Positions 48,031 through 62,691 of a stretch of 64,000 nucleotides of DNA are shown piece after piece. The position numbers and the translations under genes were made by a program. Where the stretch lies: assembly GCF_008831285.2 (NCBI RefSeq), contig NC_045146.1, positions 17,663,149-17,727,148 of the forward strand. The letters run 5' to 3'. Every line of letters begins with the position of its first letter. The stretch's first letter is position 1. The notes beneath the pieces are model-generated. The model saw nothing but the letters and a program-made list of their open reading frames with translations. It was not told the DNA's origin and ran no database searches. The DNA is from Nymphaea colorata. Taxonomy: Eukaryota; Streptophyta; Magnoliopsida; Nymphaeales; Nymphaeaceae.

Positions 48031-48777
48031 CTTAGGGCACTTATGTCGCTTAGGGCACTTCCGTTATGGTTTTTCACATTTGAAAGTTGCTGAGCAGTTT
48101 ATTTATATGGTCAACTTTCTTCCCAAAAAAGATTTGTCTGAATTTGTTTTTTGTGCAGGAAGCTTCCATATCGTTGCTGTAATATGCCTTGTTGGTTCTA
48201 GTTGATTTCATTTGGTTTGGATTTTGTTCCCTCTAGAGTATTGATTCTTGTTCCGCTGATATAACTTTGATGGGTGGAGAGGATTGCTTTGCCCTTAAAT
48301 GGGAAAAGTACTTTGATTTGACAATTATCACTTGTAGCCGTAGTATTCCTATGTTTTTCATCTAGATCATGAAGTTTTTGTTCAACGGCTGCTTGTTTGA
48401 TTTCATTAGAAAAGTATCAATTCTCTGCTTTAGATGGGAGTATCATTGAGACTTTCTGTCTTCGTCATTCAAATACAAAGTAAGCTGATCTAGGACAGCT
48501 TTCCTCGATCTTTTTTGTCTTTGGAAAACGCTATCTAAGATAAATTTGCCCTAGAATATCGAGAGGCCGAGACATGTTATCCATGACAAAATGGATACGG
48601 ATGTGGATTTGGACCCGAGTATCAACACTGTGTGTGAGACGGCTGACCAGATTATCACTACCTCACGACCACCATAGTACCCCAAAGATCTTTCTCTCTT
48701 TCTCTATCTGTCGCTCTCTCTTACTCTCTCCTCCCAATCTTTCGCACACGCGCGCTCGAGTTTCTCTGCTTGCTGCC

Positions 48778-51700
48778 ATGGAGGCCATGAATAGCCCCAT
48801 TACGCAACGACCCAGGTTTATAGAAGCTGCTCCGTTTTCTCAGTCATCCTCTTCTTCACCATGTAGATCTTCGGCTTCCTTTGTTGGTTTTCGTAAGACC
48901 ATCCAGAGCGGCGATTGTCGCAGTATTGGATGCGGTACAGCTTATTCCAGTCATGGTTTTCGATCGCGAACGTCCTTTATCCCGATTCGAGCGACAGCTC
49001 ACGAGAAGGACGATACTGATGCGGATCAGGGGACGCCGGAACATGAGCTCCGTTTGGCTTCTGAAGATTCTCCGTTGATTGCGGTTAAGCTTCCAACCTT
49101 TTTTAGTATTGAGGATTACTGAATTGGGTAGCCGGAACTTCCTTCAAATTGTGTTTTTGTTAAGCTGGTTGTTGTCCGAGTGTGTAGTTAATATGGTATC
49201 TCATACATAGTATGACTTTATCTCCCCTTGTCCGAGTTGCTGTATGTCTTGGAATTTTGGAAGAAGGATATGTCGATTCTTTTTAACAAAAGCAAGTTGT
49301 GTGCACGTTGTCTTTTGGGCCTTTGATCCCAGTTCTTATGCCTGCTTTTTGTATTGAAAGTAACGGATTTGTTTTATTTTGAGCAATGTACTAAACTAGT
49401 CGTTTGGAACAGCACGATCGCACTCTATAATTCCATGTACAGTTTTTGGTGGCTAGTTAGGTCGGCAGTAGAACTGCTTGGCTAACAACTAGTTTTTTTG
49501 GTGGCTGGAGTTTTTGAATTCGTATCTTGCTATTATTGGCCGTCTACTTTGATGAAGTGGGGGAGTCTACATCTAATACTATGGTTTCCCCATTCCTTGC
49601 AGTAAATTTTTTGTTGGTCTATGCTTAGTGCAATTGGTAACCTCCAGTCGAAATTGTTTGTGACTTTGAGGCCATTTTTCATGAGGTTTCCTATAGTCAC
49701 ATAGTTACTGGTCGACCTGTTGAAGCTTGAATTCCTTATTAGGATTTCCGCTCCTTCAGTGTCTTCTGTTGTCTAAGAATAAATAAAATATACAAAATAT
49801 CCTTGTCTTACATATGCATTGGTGTGTTTACTTGTCATCTCACTAATTTCATGCTTTCATTTTTTGTTGTAGGATAATACAAGCAGAGTAGGCGGGAAAG
49901 GTGGTTCTTCTGAGAATTTCACGGCATCACCAGTTATGGTGGGAATAAGTGGAGGAAGCCGATCCGGGCTTCTCAGGCCACCAGTCTCAGGTGGGGTTCA
50001 GAGTGCGACTTCTGCTCATGATTTACCTCGTCCAGCCTTGGCAGTTCGGAATCTGATGGAGCAGGTATAACAGTTTGCTGTTGTGGAATCTTGTTCCTAG
50101 TGGATCTTCTCCTGACTCTGAAGATGTTTTAAGGAGCAGTCTGCTTGACTTGTAAATGGAGTTTTTTGATGGATCTCATAAGTGGAGGCATTATGTTGTT
50201 TACTGAAGATACTGATAGTATTACTTATATGTTGCTATTAAGGTCAGATTTGCTCACCTATGTACCGTGATGTCGCGTATGCATCACCGACGTCAGGGAT
50301 ACCCTTTTGGGTCACTAGTTGATTTTGCACCAGATTCAATGGGCCGTAAGTCTGATATTTGATAACCTTCACTGTAATAAGCTATGGTGGAAGAAAACTT
50401 AAACTGGATGACACACTAATTTTAATAACATGTGCAGATCCAATCTTTTCATTTTCGCCGTTGGCTATCCACACAAGAAATCTGCTAGCTGATCCACGAT
50501 GTACGCTTGTTGTTCAGGTAATATAATATGGTCTGAGCCATTTATACAGTTGGTGCACCTTGGATCATCCATTAATTTCTATTTGTGATTTTTTAGGTGC
50601 CTGGATGGAGTGGAGTGACGATTTTTGGAGATGTCTACCCGCTTCCTGCAGATAAGCAGGTGGTTCAGTGTTGCAATGGTTGATCTGTAGAGATACATTA
50701 TGACCTGTAGAACATTGATCTTTTGAGAACCCTTCTGCTAAGTAGGCACCAAAATTTCTGTCTGCCTGATTGCATAACTGCATTACACACACATGCACAT
50801 GCTTTTATATGTAAATGTTTCTTAAGACAACTTTGGGGGTTGCATGATGTTTAGCAGCTGCATCAACAAAGTTTTAAAGGATCTAGACAAGTGTGTGCTT
50901 AGGACATTCAGGATGTAACCTGATAATTTTATGTGAAATTTTTTGTTTATATTTTAAATTTTGTTAATTTGTTTAGGTTCCTAGAAAATGCCTAGGGCCC
51001 TAGACTCCTAGTTGTCAAGTTGCCAGGCGTAGCCAGTGAAATGAAGCAATCTAAGCAGTCTCATAGTCACAGCACTTTCTGTGTAGCCTCTAACAGATTT
51101 ACTCGATTAGATGGTAATTAGGCGCATCATTTGTTACCAGTGTGGAAATTTAGCTATTGATGTGCAAGAAAATTAAGGCATTTGATTTGCATGTACAGAG
51201 TTTTCCTAAGGGACTTGTTAATTCCTCGAAAAAATTAAAAAAAGTTGCTATAGTGGCAGCAAATTTAAAATAAACCACCAAGTCATTTTGTACTTGTTAA
51301 CGTTAGTAAATTTGTGGTAGAAACTGAAAAGATTAATCATAAAGGATAGCTGTTGAAATCATGTTTATGTAGGCACTTACATATTTACATTTTTGAAAGG
51401 TACTAGTGAAATTATGCAAGAACATGTTGTGTGGCTCGTGTTCCCATTTGCTGATATACCACTTCTGGTCTTAGTTATCAACTTTTTAATTTTTAGCGGA
51501 CGGAGTTATTTAGTCTTTTCCAGTTGAAGACTTATTTTTTCAGTATAATTTTGTTGCAATTCATTTCATTTTCTGTCAATTATATTTGTAGGAATGGGCT
51601 CACAAGCACTACATTGCGAAACATCAACAAGGGGCATCTCAGCAGTGGGGTAATTTCTATTATTACAGAATGGAAAGCATCAGGTTTGTCCTTGTATTGG

Positions 51701-53858
51701 CTTGATGTGTCGCTACATTTTGAAGCTTGTGTGTGGACAATTTGGATAGCATTTTTATTGTCAAAAGGCTCAAAATTACATTTCCATGGAGCCTTGAGAT
51801 GGAACCCCATATCATCAAATAAGCTCTTCATGTGGACAAACTTCACAGTTGTTGATGCCATAGTCTGCTCCAATGGAGGCAAGGGATACCTTTTGTTGTT
51901 TTTTTTAACATCTTCATGATATCAAAGTGTCACCTAAGAAAACGTAATCCTATTGTGGAATGTCTGTTGTTAGGATCTTTTCGTCAATTCATAAGCCATG
52001 TGGCTTCACAGAATTTTCGTAAATGAAATTATTCCACACCACAAAGCTGTTCTAAAAAACAAAATACTTTGGAAGCCTTTACCCATCAAAATGGAATCAA
52101 TCAGCAAATATACAAATAGGAGGCTAATGGCATAATACAACAAAATGGATTCAGTACCCCTATTTCTCATGAGCAGTTTATGGAGGACTGTTTTGATTAA
52201 AAGTAAATTGGGTGGGTGGAAAGAAGCTGCTTCTGATTACTTACATGATACAATGAGGCAGACAGGTCACTGCCTATGTCACATAGGTATGGGTATGGGT
52301 ACGGAGAAGCGGGTACGGGTACAACGTTTTTGCCAATCTTGGTACAGCGGTACGGGGATAGTTATATATTTTTAATTAATTATATACATGAAATCAGCAA
52401 AACAAGTAACATAAATATAAGAAACAGATGCCATTTTTGCTGTAAACCACTTGTATGAAGGTAAGGAAGGAGGAAGAACCGTACCACCACCATACCGGTA
52501 ATGCCGTACCGCCGTACCGGTATGGGTACGTGGGCTTTGCAGGCTTACCAGTGTGACATTGGTCACTGCTCATTTCCTGGCTCTGACTTTCCTTTGATAT
52601 TAGGTAGCCTGGTCAGTCATGTGCAGGTCAAGGCAGACTTGTTTAAACTGATCTAGTTTAAGATATTCCATCTGATTCAGTCGGGACTTGTTTATATTTC
52701 TGGAGGGCCTCTCTCCTTTCTTTTTTCCTTCTGAAAGTTTTCTATTGCAAAGTAGGGATTACTTGTCCTCCAATGTTTGATTTGAATTTTTTTAAACTGC
52801 AGTGACATCTACTTCATTGGTGGGTTCGGTACAGTTGCGTGGGTAGATGTGAATGAATATGAAACTCTTCAACCTGACAAAATTGCTGTTAATGGTGGAG
52901 AGCAGCATCTGAAGGTATGCTTGTAGATATGACAGTGTCTTTCCAAGTTATTTACTCATCCTCGAAGCCATGCAGTTGATCGGGTTTTGCACAGGCACTC
53001 AATGCTATGTTCTCAAAGCCACTTAAGGAGCTATTATCAGCGGACGCAGAGATCGATGATGCAGCTCTCATATCCATAGATAGCAAGGGCATTGATGTGC
53101 GTGTTAGGCAGGGTGCACAGGTATTATTCACTTGCTGGTTAGCTCCTATTTTCAACTGTCATCTTGAATTTCGATTTTGGAACTTGGAGAATTTGAAGAA
53201 TCTTTCCATAGTGCATCAGATCACCCTTTCAGCTATTTCAGATTGTCACGAGATAGCTAAAACTGAATTATGTCAGCTCACCCCATCTGGGATTGGTGGT
53301 GGGAAATATGATCTCAACTACCTTGGTCAAAAACTCAAGAACTGCTAAGATGCTAAAGTAGAACATCCCAACTGGTAGGAGTTTAACAGCGTCTTCCTTG
53401 AGTAATTAAGTTGACCGGCAGGGCCGCAGGCTGAGTTGTTAATTCTCCACTGAGACCATGGTGGTTTTCCTTGTGTTTTCACTCCACGGTGAAATCTTTC
53501 TTAAAAGATCATTGCATTGATGTTGCAGCCATGTATGCAAAATTTTCTGCATGAATATCAGATTTGTGTACTTGCTTATTTTCAAGAGGAAGGAATTATT
53601 TGTTGTGGTAAACAATGCATTATTCCATTTACTGTGCATGTGTTAGAATCAGGCTGTTTTTGGATTATCTTTCTGTTTTTCCGTGCATTCAGTGGTATTT
53701 CACTTTCTATGCCTGATCTCATTTTTTATATACAGTTCCACATTGAGAGGATCCCATTTCAAGCCGGCCATGAAGTTGAAACTCTTGAAGAAGCAAAAGC
53801 TGCAATCCAGAAATTGATAAATAAAGGTTCTAGACTAAATTTAATCTACAGAGGTTGA
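48778..53858 (+). CDS. Plastid pyridoxamine 5'-phosphate oxidase-like FMN-binding protein
   Basis: Member of the FMN-binding split-barrel family seen in Arabidopsis At1g51560 and At3g21140 (from memory). Exons: 48778-49083, 49873-50064, 50243-50345, 50438-50517, 50597-50659, 51592-51683, 52803-52914, 52995-53120, 53736-53858. Total 398 aa with all junctions in frame. Residues 1-75 look like a plastid transit peptide ending near FIPIRATA. The conserved core includes SGLLRPPVSGGVQSATSAH, RFAHLCTVMSRMHHRRQGYP, FSFSPLAIHTRNL, YFIGGFGTVAWV and SIDSKGIDVRVRQGAQ. The GWSG-VTIFGDVYPLP segment looks 4-5 residues shorter than the relatives I remember. The exon 1 donor (GCG/GTTAAG) is the only phase-0 choice before the stop at 49120, so it is likely but weak. 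Enzymatic activity of this group is unproven. The gene has CT-rich leader DNA and converges with the MIF-like gene. Confidence 0.9.
52285..52530. repeat. GTACGG/CCGTAC-bounded element in an intron
   Basis: The left end is built of GGTATGGGTATGGGTACGG and GCGGGTACGGGTAC blocks (52285-52322). The right end is built mainly of their complements, CATACCGGTAATGCCGTACC and GCCGTACCGG (52479-52530). The interior is AT-rich. This looks like a foldback or MITE-like insertion between exons 6 and 7. No target duplication was resolved. Confidence 0.5.
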
Positions 53859-55608
53859 GGTTTACCTGGGTTATTTGTTTTGATTTTGGAGAAACTGGGC
53901 ATGCTTTTTTGTTTCTCCTGTAGCGAAATCTAGAAATGAGAATATGTGTTTGTAAGACCAACGTAGAAGAACGTCACGCTCCTGTTGGAAAATGGCAAGC
54001 CTCTGTATATATGTTGTAACTTTTTATCTCTTTTGGCAAAAGAGTTGGAGATGATATTTAGATGTGAATTTCACATGAATTATAGAGCTTCCCTTGTAGC
54101 TTATCGTGCTCTAGACCAATGACGCTGTCTTTTCATAAGCTTTTGGACGAAACGGATCCTATACCATGATGACGTATGGACTCAAGGACGTGTTACACGG
54201 AGTGCTAGTGACAAAAAAAGTTCTAGAAAGCAAGACACAAGGATGTGACGCTTCCTGTAATTTTCGCCTGTGCTTTCAGATGGTCTTAGGATGGATCAGA
54301 CCGGGACTCCGATGAGGCGATGATCGTTCCTGATTCGTATGCACAGCTTCCACGCAAGGACATTTCTCGGTTGCTAGCATGTAACTAGTGGATGACACTG
54401 GGAAGCCAATGGCTTCCTAACGAGTGTTTATGGGTATGATCTCAACCTCTACTGTCAAACATATTAGCCTGGTTGATAGCATGGGATAATGCACAACACC
54501 AAAATTTGCAATTAATGGGTTTCCAGATCCACACTAGACATACCTTGGAGGGCGTTTCACAACAGGAACATTAATACAATGCTCTATGCATCCTCTGTGG
54601 ATTTGAGACTCTGTGAATTTGTCTCAAAGATTGATGTCAATTTATAGAACGCTATGTTAATATTATTCATACTGACAGATAGCCCTTTTCCACAATGACC
54701 ATTTATTCTGAATTTATCCTATCATGGCTTCGTTGTTTATAGCGACTTGGAGGGTGAAAGATGTGAGACATGGTTCCTGGTGAGGGATGTCGCTGCACTC
54801 CATTCTCTGAGAAACACTGAACAAGAAAATGTGAGAACCTGGTTATACGCTTCGCAGTGGATCATGTGAAAAACAAGCAATATCATGTGCCCAGAACAGA
54901 AGCTTGGTAGCATGGTAAATGTCTTCCGTTTTATGCTTCTTCCATTGGCACGGATGGGATGGAGGGACTTTCAGCAGATGTTGGGCCAGCTCATCTCTAT
55001 GATGTGCCTGCCTGATTACTAAAAATCTGCTCTTTTAATGTGTCCTTTGGTCCCCAATAGCCTGTTGGATGTTCGAAAATGTCGAGACCCTCTCTCTCTC
55101 TCTCTCTCTCCAAGCATTAAACGTGGGCATTTTGGTGTCTGTGGTGGATAACTGTAGTGAAATTATGCCAATTACTTGTAACCATAAAACTTTTACTACC
55201 ATTAATTTAAGATTGGGTAAAAATTTTGAAGACTACTTCAGAAACCTGCTGAAGTTTCCGAAGGCCAACCTGGTCAAGTGTGTCTACAGTTGCATTGTGT
55301 CTACAGTTGCATTTTGCAAGTGAACCATAAGGTGCTGGTGCCTCTATCTGGAATTGACTTGATGAAGCGTGGACGCATTAGCCAACAGTATCCCAAAGAA
55401 GATACCTTGGCTCCGAGTGTGTGTATGAGAGAGAGAGAGAGAAAGAGAGATGTAATTCCTTACGGGGAATGAGGATAGGACACGAACAATTGCATAACGT
55501 TCACCCTCAGGTAATAAAACTCATTTCTGCGACATCCAGAAGCTACAATTGGGAATCAAGGAAATGTTACTAGACACTGACCGAAATCCTTCCCATCAAC
55601 CAAAAAGC
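53859..55608. other. Convergent intergenic region
   Basis: It should hold the 3'UTRs of the oxidase-like gene and of the MIF-like gene. It contains a (CT)n tract near 55090-55111 and a GA tract near 55429-55446. No ORF with a recognisable domain was found. Confidence 0.6.
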
Positions 55609-58107
55609 TCAAAATGTGGAGCCATTGAATCCGAAGAAGCTCCCCTTCATAAGAATGCCAAGAAACAGATGAGAGAAAAGATTAGCAACACACACATATC
55701 AATAGACTATGAGAAACGCTCAAATGATGTATTCAAGAAGACATGCATCGAATCAGATTTTTATGAAATGGATAAAATCAGTACAGCAAGGTTACAGAAA
55801 AAATTACCCATGAAACTCCTAAAGCAAATAAATACTAGCATGGTTAGGTTCATCAGAAAAGGAACAAGCCTTAAATTGTCTGCGATCAATCTATTTCATC
55901 AACTTGACCAGTCAATCCTACAGTCAAGCCTTAAAAGGAACAAGCCTTAAATTATCACAATATGACAATAAGGACATTTTACTGACTCTAGCACAAGGTT
56001 TATGATGAAAGCTGACTGTTCTAGCACAAAAGAGTATGCCAAATAAATGTCAAGAACCCAATGTAATCATTCAGAAATCTTTTGGTCAGTGTGGCATTGG
56101 ATAGAAAGGGAAAACATCTGGTTATCACTAATCGTCCCTACGAAAGTCTGGATTATACCACAAGATGGAGATGCATTTCCATTGGCAAATGACTACAATA
56201 TGGGAAAGAGTTAGGGTTTAAGGGTATACAATTCTTTGTAAGAAATTCTATGTACATTTTAAGGTCTTAAACCAAATGAATTTTGCTAAGCCTATGCTAA
56301 GGATGATATATTTTGGTATTGACACAATGTAACTTTCTATCTTGTACTGAAAATTTCTCTAATTTAGCTCCATATAAAATTATCTGGTGCAATATGAACG
56401 GACTAACAGCACTCACGCTATTGCACCATTTTCATCCTGGACCACATGAGAATGCATCTGGCAGCTGCTCATCCTGTTAAGCCATTTTGTCTACATGTGT
56501 TCAGCACCACATGGTGCAGAAAATATTCTCTTACTTTCTGCTCTAGATGAAATCTAAATTTTTACAGGACATTGCAGAAGATGAAACAATTTTTTATGCT
56601 TATTTTATAGGTTGCTGACAAGTACTTGATGAGAAAACTTTCAATTAGAACAAAAAAGGGAAAATGAAAAATAGGAGATTTCAGTATCAGGAGCTTCTAT
56701 GTGTGAGGCTGCATTCACATGAAAGAGCATCTGCCTCAAGTGTGTTATGGGTCATCCATAACAGCGATTATATATCAGAAAGGCAAATACAGTGAGAATA
56801 ATGAAAATCTGAATACTTTTTTACGCTTATTAGATAAACCATCCAAAACCCATCAACACAGCCTTGTCTCTGTGGGAATACAATGCGAGGAGATGCACAC
56901 GAGGATAAATTAAATTTTGCAGACAAATATTTACCTTCACATCATAAAACTTGATATAGAACCTCGAACCATCGATAGATAACTTGCTTTCAAGAATCTC
57001 TGCAATAGAAGAACTCAGCTTCCCATTGACACTCGGACCAAGGCCTCCAATGGAAATCAATTCCCCATAGGCAGCTGGTTCTTCGGTCCCACCGAAGGCA
57101 ATGGGAACACTTCCGTTCAATACAATCATCACATACTGAAAATCAACGAAGTCAGAAAATAAAAACACCAACATTTGCCACACTCTCCAATGGCATACAC
57201 TTCACAAAAGTAGTAAAATTACAACCAAAATAAAAATTACAATCACACTAGATGTTGGCATCTTTGGACGAGAAACAGAATGCTAAAATAATTCATCTGT
57301 TCAAAACCAGGAATTCCGTAAGAGATGGATTCATGGCGTTGGTTTGATTAAGGGGGGCTTAAATAGAACACCTCGTTCCAGATTGTTCCAGATAAATTTC
57401 TACTACAAATTGAACTAGGAAACCTCCAACCTCACTGAAAGGAAACGAAAATCACCCCATGGATTCTCCATGTGCTGAATCATACATGTAAAGGCGTAAG
57501 AAACCTGAAAAAAGAATAGCAGCTGGCCTTGTTGTCTCAACCCAAAAAAAAAAAAAAACCGTTCATCCAACTATCTTGTCAATTTTCAGAAGACGTACTG
57601 AAACCTTCACATAAGCAAACCTATCTCTCGAAATAAGAAAGCAATATGTGACTAAACTAAATCAATAAAAAATTGTACCGAAACCAAGTGCACGAACACT
57701 GTGCCCGAAAAGGCTTCAACTACAAAGTGCTATGCAGAAGAAAAGAGAAAGCCATGAAAGTTGTTAAAATGCAACTTAAGAAGCGAACTGGAACTCTACA
57801 TTAAAATCCGCGACTGCCTAACAACAAACACAAAAACGCAGGATATAGTGGAGGGAATCCAGCATCATATGCATGCAAATGGACGAAATGCATCCAAGCA
57901 AAGCTTCACAAGCAGGAAGAAATGCCGATACATATGTGTCCGTGTGTGTGCGCGTGCGCGTGCGTGCGTATTTGTGTGCAAGAGACAGAGAGTTACAGAT
58001 TCAGGCTTCCCAATGATTTTGGCGACTGTCTTGGTTGCGTCTTTTAGGATGTCAGAGGCGACGACGGAATCAACGGGGACGTTGGTGAAGAGGTTGAGAG
58101 TCGGCAT
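55609..58107 (-). CDS. MDL: Plant MIF/D-dopachrome-tautomerase-like protein (MDL)
   Basis: Tautomerase-fold protein related to animal macrophage migration inhibitory factor. It probably forms a trimer. Exons 58107-57997, 57135-56935 and 55644-55609 give 37, 67 and 11 codons plus stop, which is exactly the 115 aa usual for the family. Pro2, the expected catalytic N-terminal proline after Met removal, is present in MPTLNLF. The conserved GKPES, SVPIAFGGTEEPAAY and SIGGLGPSVNGKL blocks follow. The last exon is only 36 nt and encodes GSFFGFNGSTF, a typical MDL end. Its acceptor is ATGAAG. Intron 2 is 1290 bp and intron 1 is 861 bp. The reading frame continues upstream of 58107 but has no ATG there (only GTG at 58179), so the start that exposes Pro2 is right. 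Localisation is not obvious, and no peroxisomal SKL-type ending is seen. Confidence 0.93.
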
Positions 58108-60038
<1,931 letters not shown>

Positions 60039-62622
60039 CTACACAGGTATGACATCGATGTTCGATGTGTCCTCACATCTTAACACAATCCCTTCTAGGT
60101 TGGTAGGGAAGAAGCATTTAGTCCACTGGCATCCTGTGGGGAACGCATCATCAGGTGGAACGATCATGAGCACATTATCATTCCTTTGGACCACACCCAT
60201 TACACTGACCGTACTCCCTTCTTTGATGTACCTGTGCGGAGTGGGAGAGAAGGAGAACTTAGACAAACACATAACCACAATATTGCAGAGACATGGCTAG
60301 AATCAGGCCATCATTCTTCTTTAAAAGTATGTTTAGTAAAAAAATTTGTAGTGCCATAGAATCCATAAAGAAAAGGGCCAAAGTACAACAGACTGTGACA
60401 GGCATATAAAAAATGAAAATGAAAATTGGTAGAATATTTTGTTTATCCAAAATAAAATACTATATGCTAAATAGCCAAGACTCAATTCTCCTTTGCGATG
60501 CTACAGACCCTTTTGGTTAAAAGCACAAGGAACAAAAGGAAAAAGACACAAATAATGGGACTCATAGGAGAAAAATAAATGTATTCCAGTGTCACAGAAC
60601 AAGGTACTTTAGCACCTTCTTTAGCACCACAACCAGCTTTCACTAGTGCCCTCAATCCTGACTGAAAGTCAGATATGAAGGTTTGGCAATTTCTTAACTC
60701 ACAAGAAAATGATGAAACAAGGTACTTCAGAAGGAAAGAGAATTTAATGGAAAAAAAAGAACACCAAACTGAAAGCAAAAGAATGGCAGAAGGATTCTTT
60801 AAGAAGCTCAACTTACCCTTCTTTCATACGCATGATACGATCATCGCTTGACAGATTTCTTTCCCCCAACCACCTAACAAACTCGGGAGACAATTCTCTG
60901 TTCTTCTGATTTACTTCAACAACAATAGATTCATCAACAAAGGGAGTCACTTTAGCACCATAACCAGCTTTCACTAGTGCTCTCAATCCTGACTGAAAGT
61001 CAGATATGTAAAAGTCGACTGCATGCCTCTGACATAACATAAACAAAGATGACATCAGGACAAGGATGCATAATTGATGGGAGGTTAATAGGACAAGGAA
61101 ATCAGGACAGGACACGTAATTGATGGAAGGTTAAGAGGACAAGAAAAGACACCCATCGAAGAATGGTTAAAAATAAAAATGAAGCACAAGTAATCACCAG
61201 TAAATTCTTGGCTAAGACTTGCAAAATCTGCTCAAAAACATGCATCAATGCAATGTGACACTGGAAGGGTCCCTTATCCATGTTGACATACCATGAGAAT
61301 AGACACAATGACTGGTAATTTGCTGTTACAGGTCAAACCAGTTCCAAGTCTAGCCAGCCTGGTCCAAAGAACTTCCCTGCTTTACTAACAACCTTCACCT
61401 GGTTTTAGATCATATACAGTCGTTGCATTTTTCATTCTGTGAAACATCATTTTGATATGACCATCTAAGGTAAAATGGAGACATCTCGACTTAACAATAT
61501 AATCAGGCCCACAAGAAAACACAAGCACACAACAGAACTTGACCACTCTCTGTAGCTAATTTAAAGAATCATAATTGCTCAAGAGAAAATCTGTGCCACA
61601 TATCTCAGTTCCATTGATTTCTATGAACTAACTGGCAGCATAAGAGGATCCTCATCCCACTGCACTGAAAACGGTGACAGAAAACTTAACAAAAAACTTG
61701 TTTAGAAAAATAATTTTCAGATCTCAGATAGCGAAACCACATTTGTCTTCACAATAAACAGATTCACATACAAGTAATTTTAACTTCAAATCAAGTATTT
61801 TAATTTTCTGAGAAAACTTAAAAGAAGAGGGAGAGAGAGAGAGATCAAACCCTTGAGGTTATGTGCACACCAAGTCACGAAGCACTGGAGAGACATACTT
61901 TTCTCTCACAAAGTCATAAATAAGAAATAACATCTTAAGTGAATGGTGAAAGCAAGTAAATAATGCAAGATTCCACCAGTAAGGAATTTAAGTAACAGAT
62001 TACACAATGCTCACAAATAGCAAAAGCAATGAACAAAGAACTATTTGAAAAATACCCTTCTGAACAAGATTGTCCAACACAATACATAGCATGTTAAATT
62101 GCTAACTTGTATGAAATGTTACCTCCAAAGATCTAAGTCCCCAAGTAAAGCGACGATGTGTTGGATTAGCAGCTTTTGAATCCCATCCTCTGTACTCATA
62201 TAAGCTTGTTGCAGTATAGACACACCTAGGAATCTTTTGGAATGATGACTCAAGTGGAACATTTCCACAGGTAACGACCTGGGAGAATTCAAACTCACTA
62301 TAAGTGTAGAATCATTTATGATTCATGGAGCAGCAAATATAGGTCACAATCTTCAATCAAATGACTCTTATGAAGATAAATACCAATAAAGGTTCTCTCT
62401 CTCTCTCATCCTTCTATATATATGTATATATATATCTTCTTTTTTTAAATTTGTTTGTCTGGTGCGATGTTGTCACAAGCATTGAGGTGTATGATAGGAA
62501 GCCTTAATTGTGGCATAAGCCTCAACGGCTCAGATATACAGAGCAAACTATTTTTGAAGTATAAAAATTAAACACACAATCTATCTATGAGAAAATAAAT
62601 AAGAGCAAAAAGAAGCTAGAGC

Positions 62623-62691
<69 letters not shown>

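Larger units (their letters stand above)
43051..48777. other. Intergenic region with MITE and SINE-like repeats
   Basis: The first few hundred bases are probably RF298 3'UTR and include a 33-bp tandem duplication. Beyond that lie a tRNA-like fragment near 44180-44230, two family-B SINE-like copies (44985-45130 and 47873-48030), the hAT MITE at 45605 and a family-A repeat near 46938. ORFs at 43890-44166 on both strands look coding-like by length only and match nothing I know. The last 150 bp are CT-rich leader of the next gene. Confidence 0.6.

Noticed and set aside
55549-55950. Plus-strand 133-codon ORF that looks like a small basic protein
   Set aside because: It lies antisense to the true last exon of MDL (55609-55644) and otherwise in its intron. 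It has no family motif, so it is a chance ORF.
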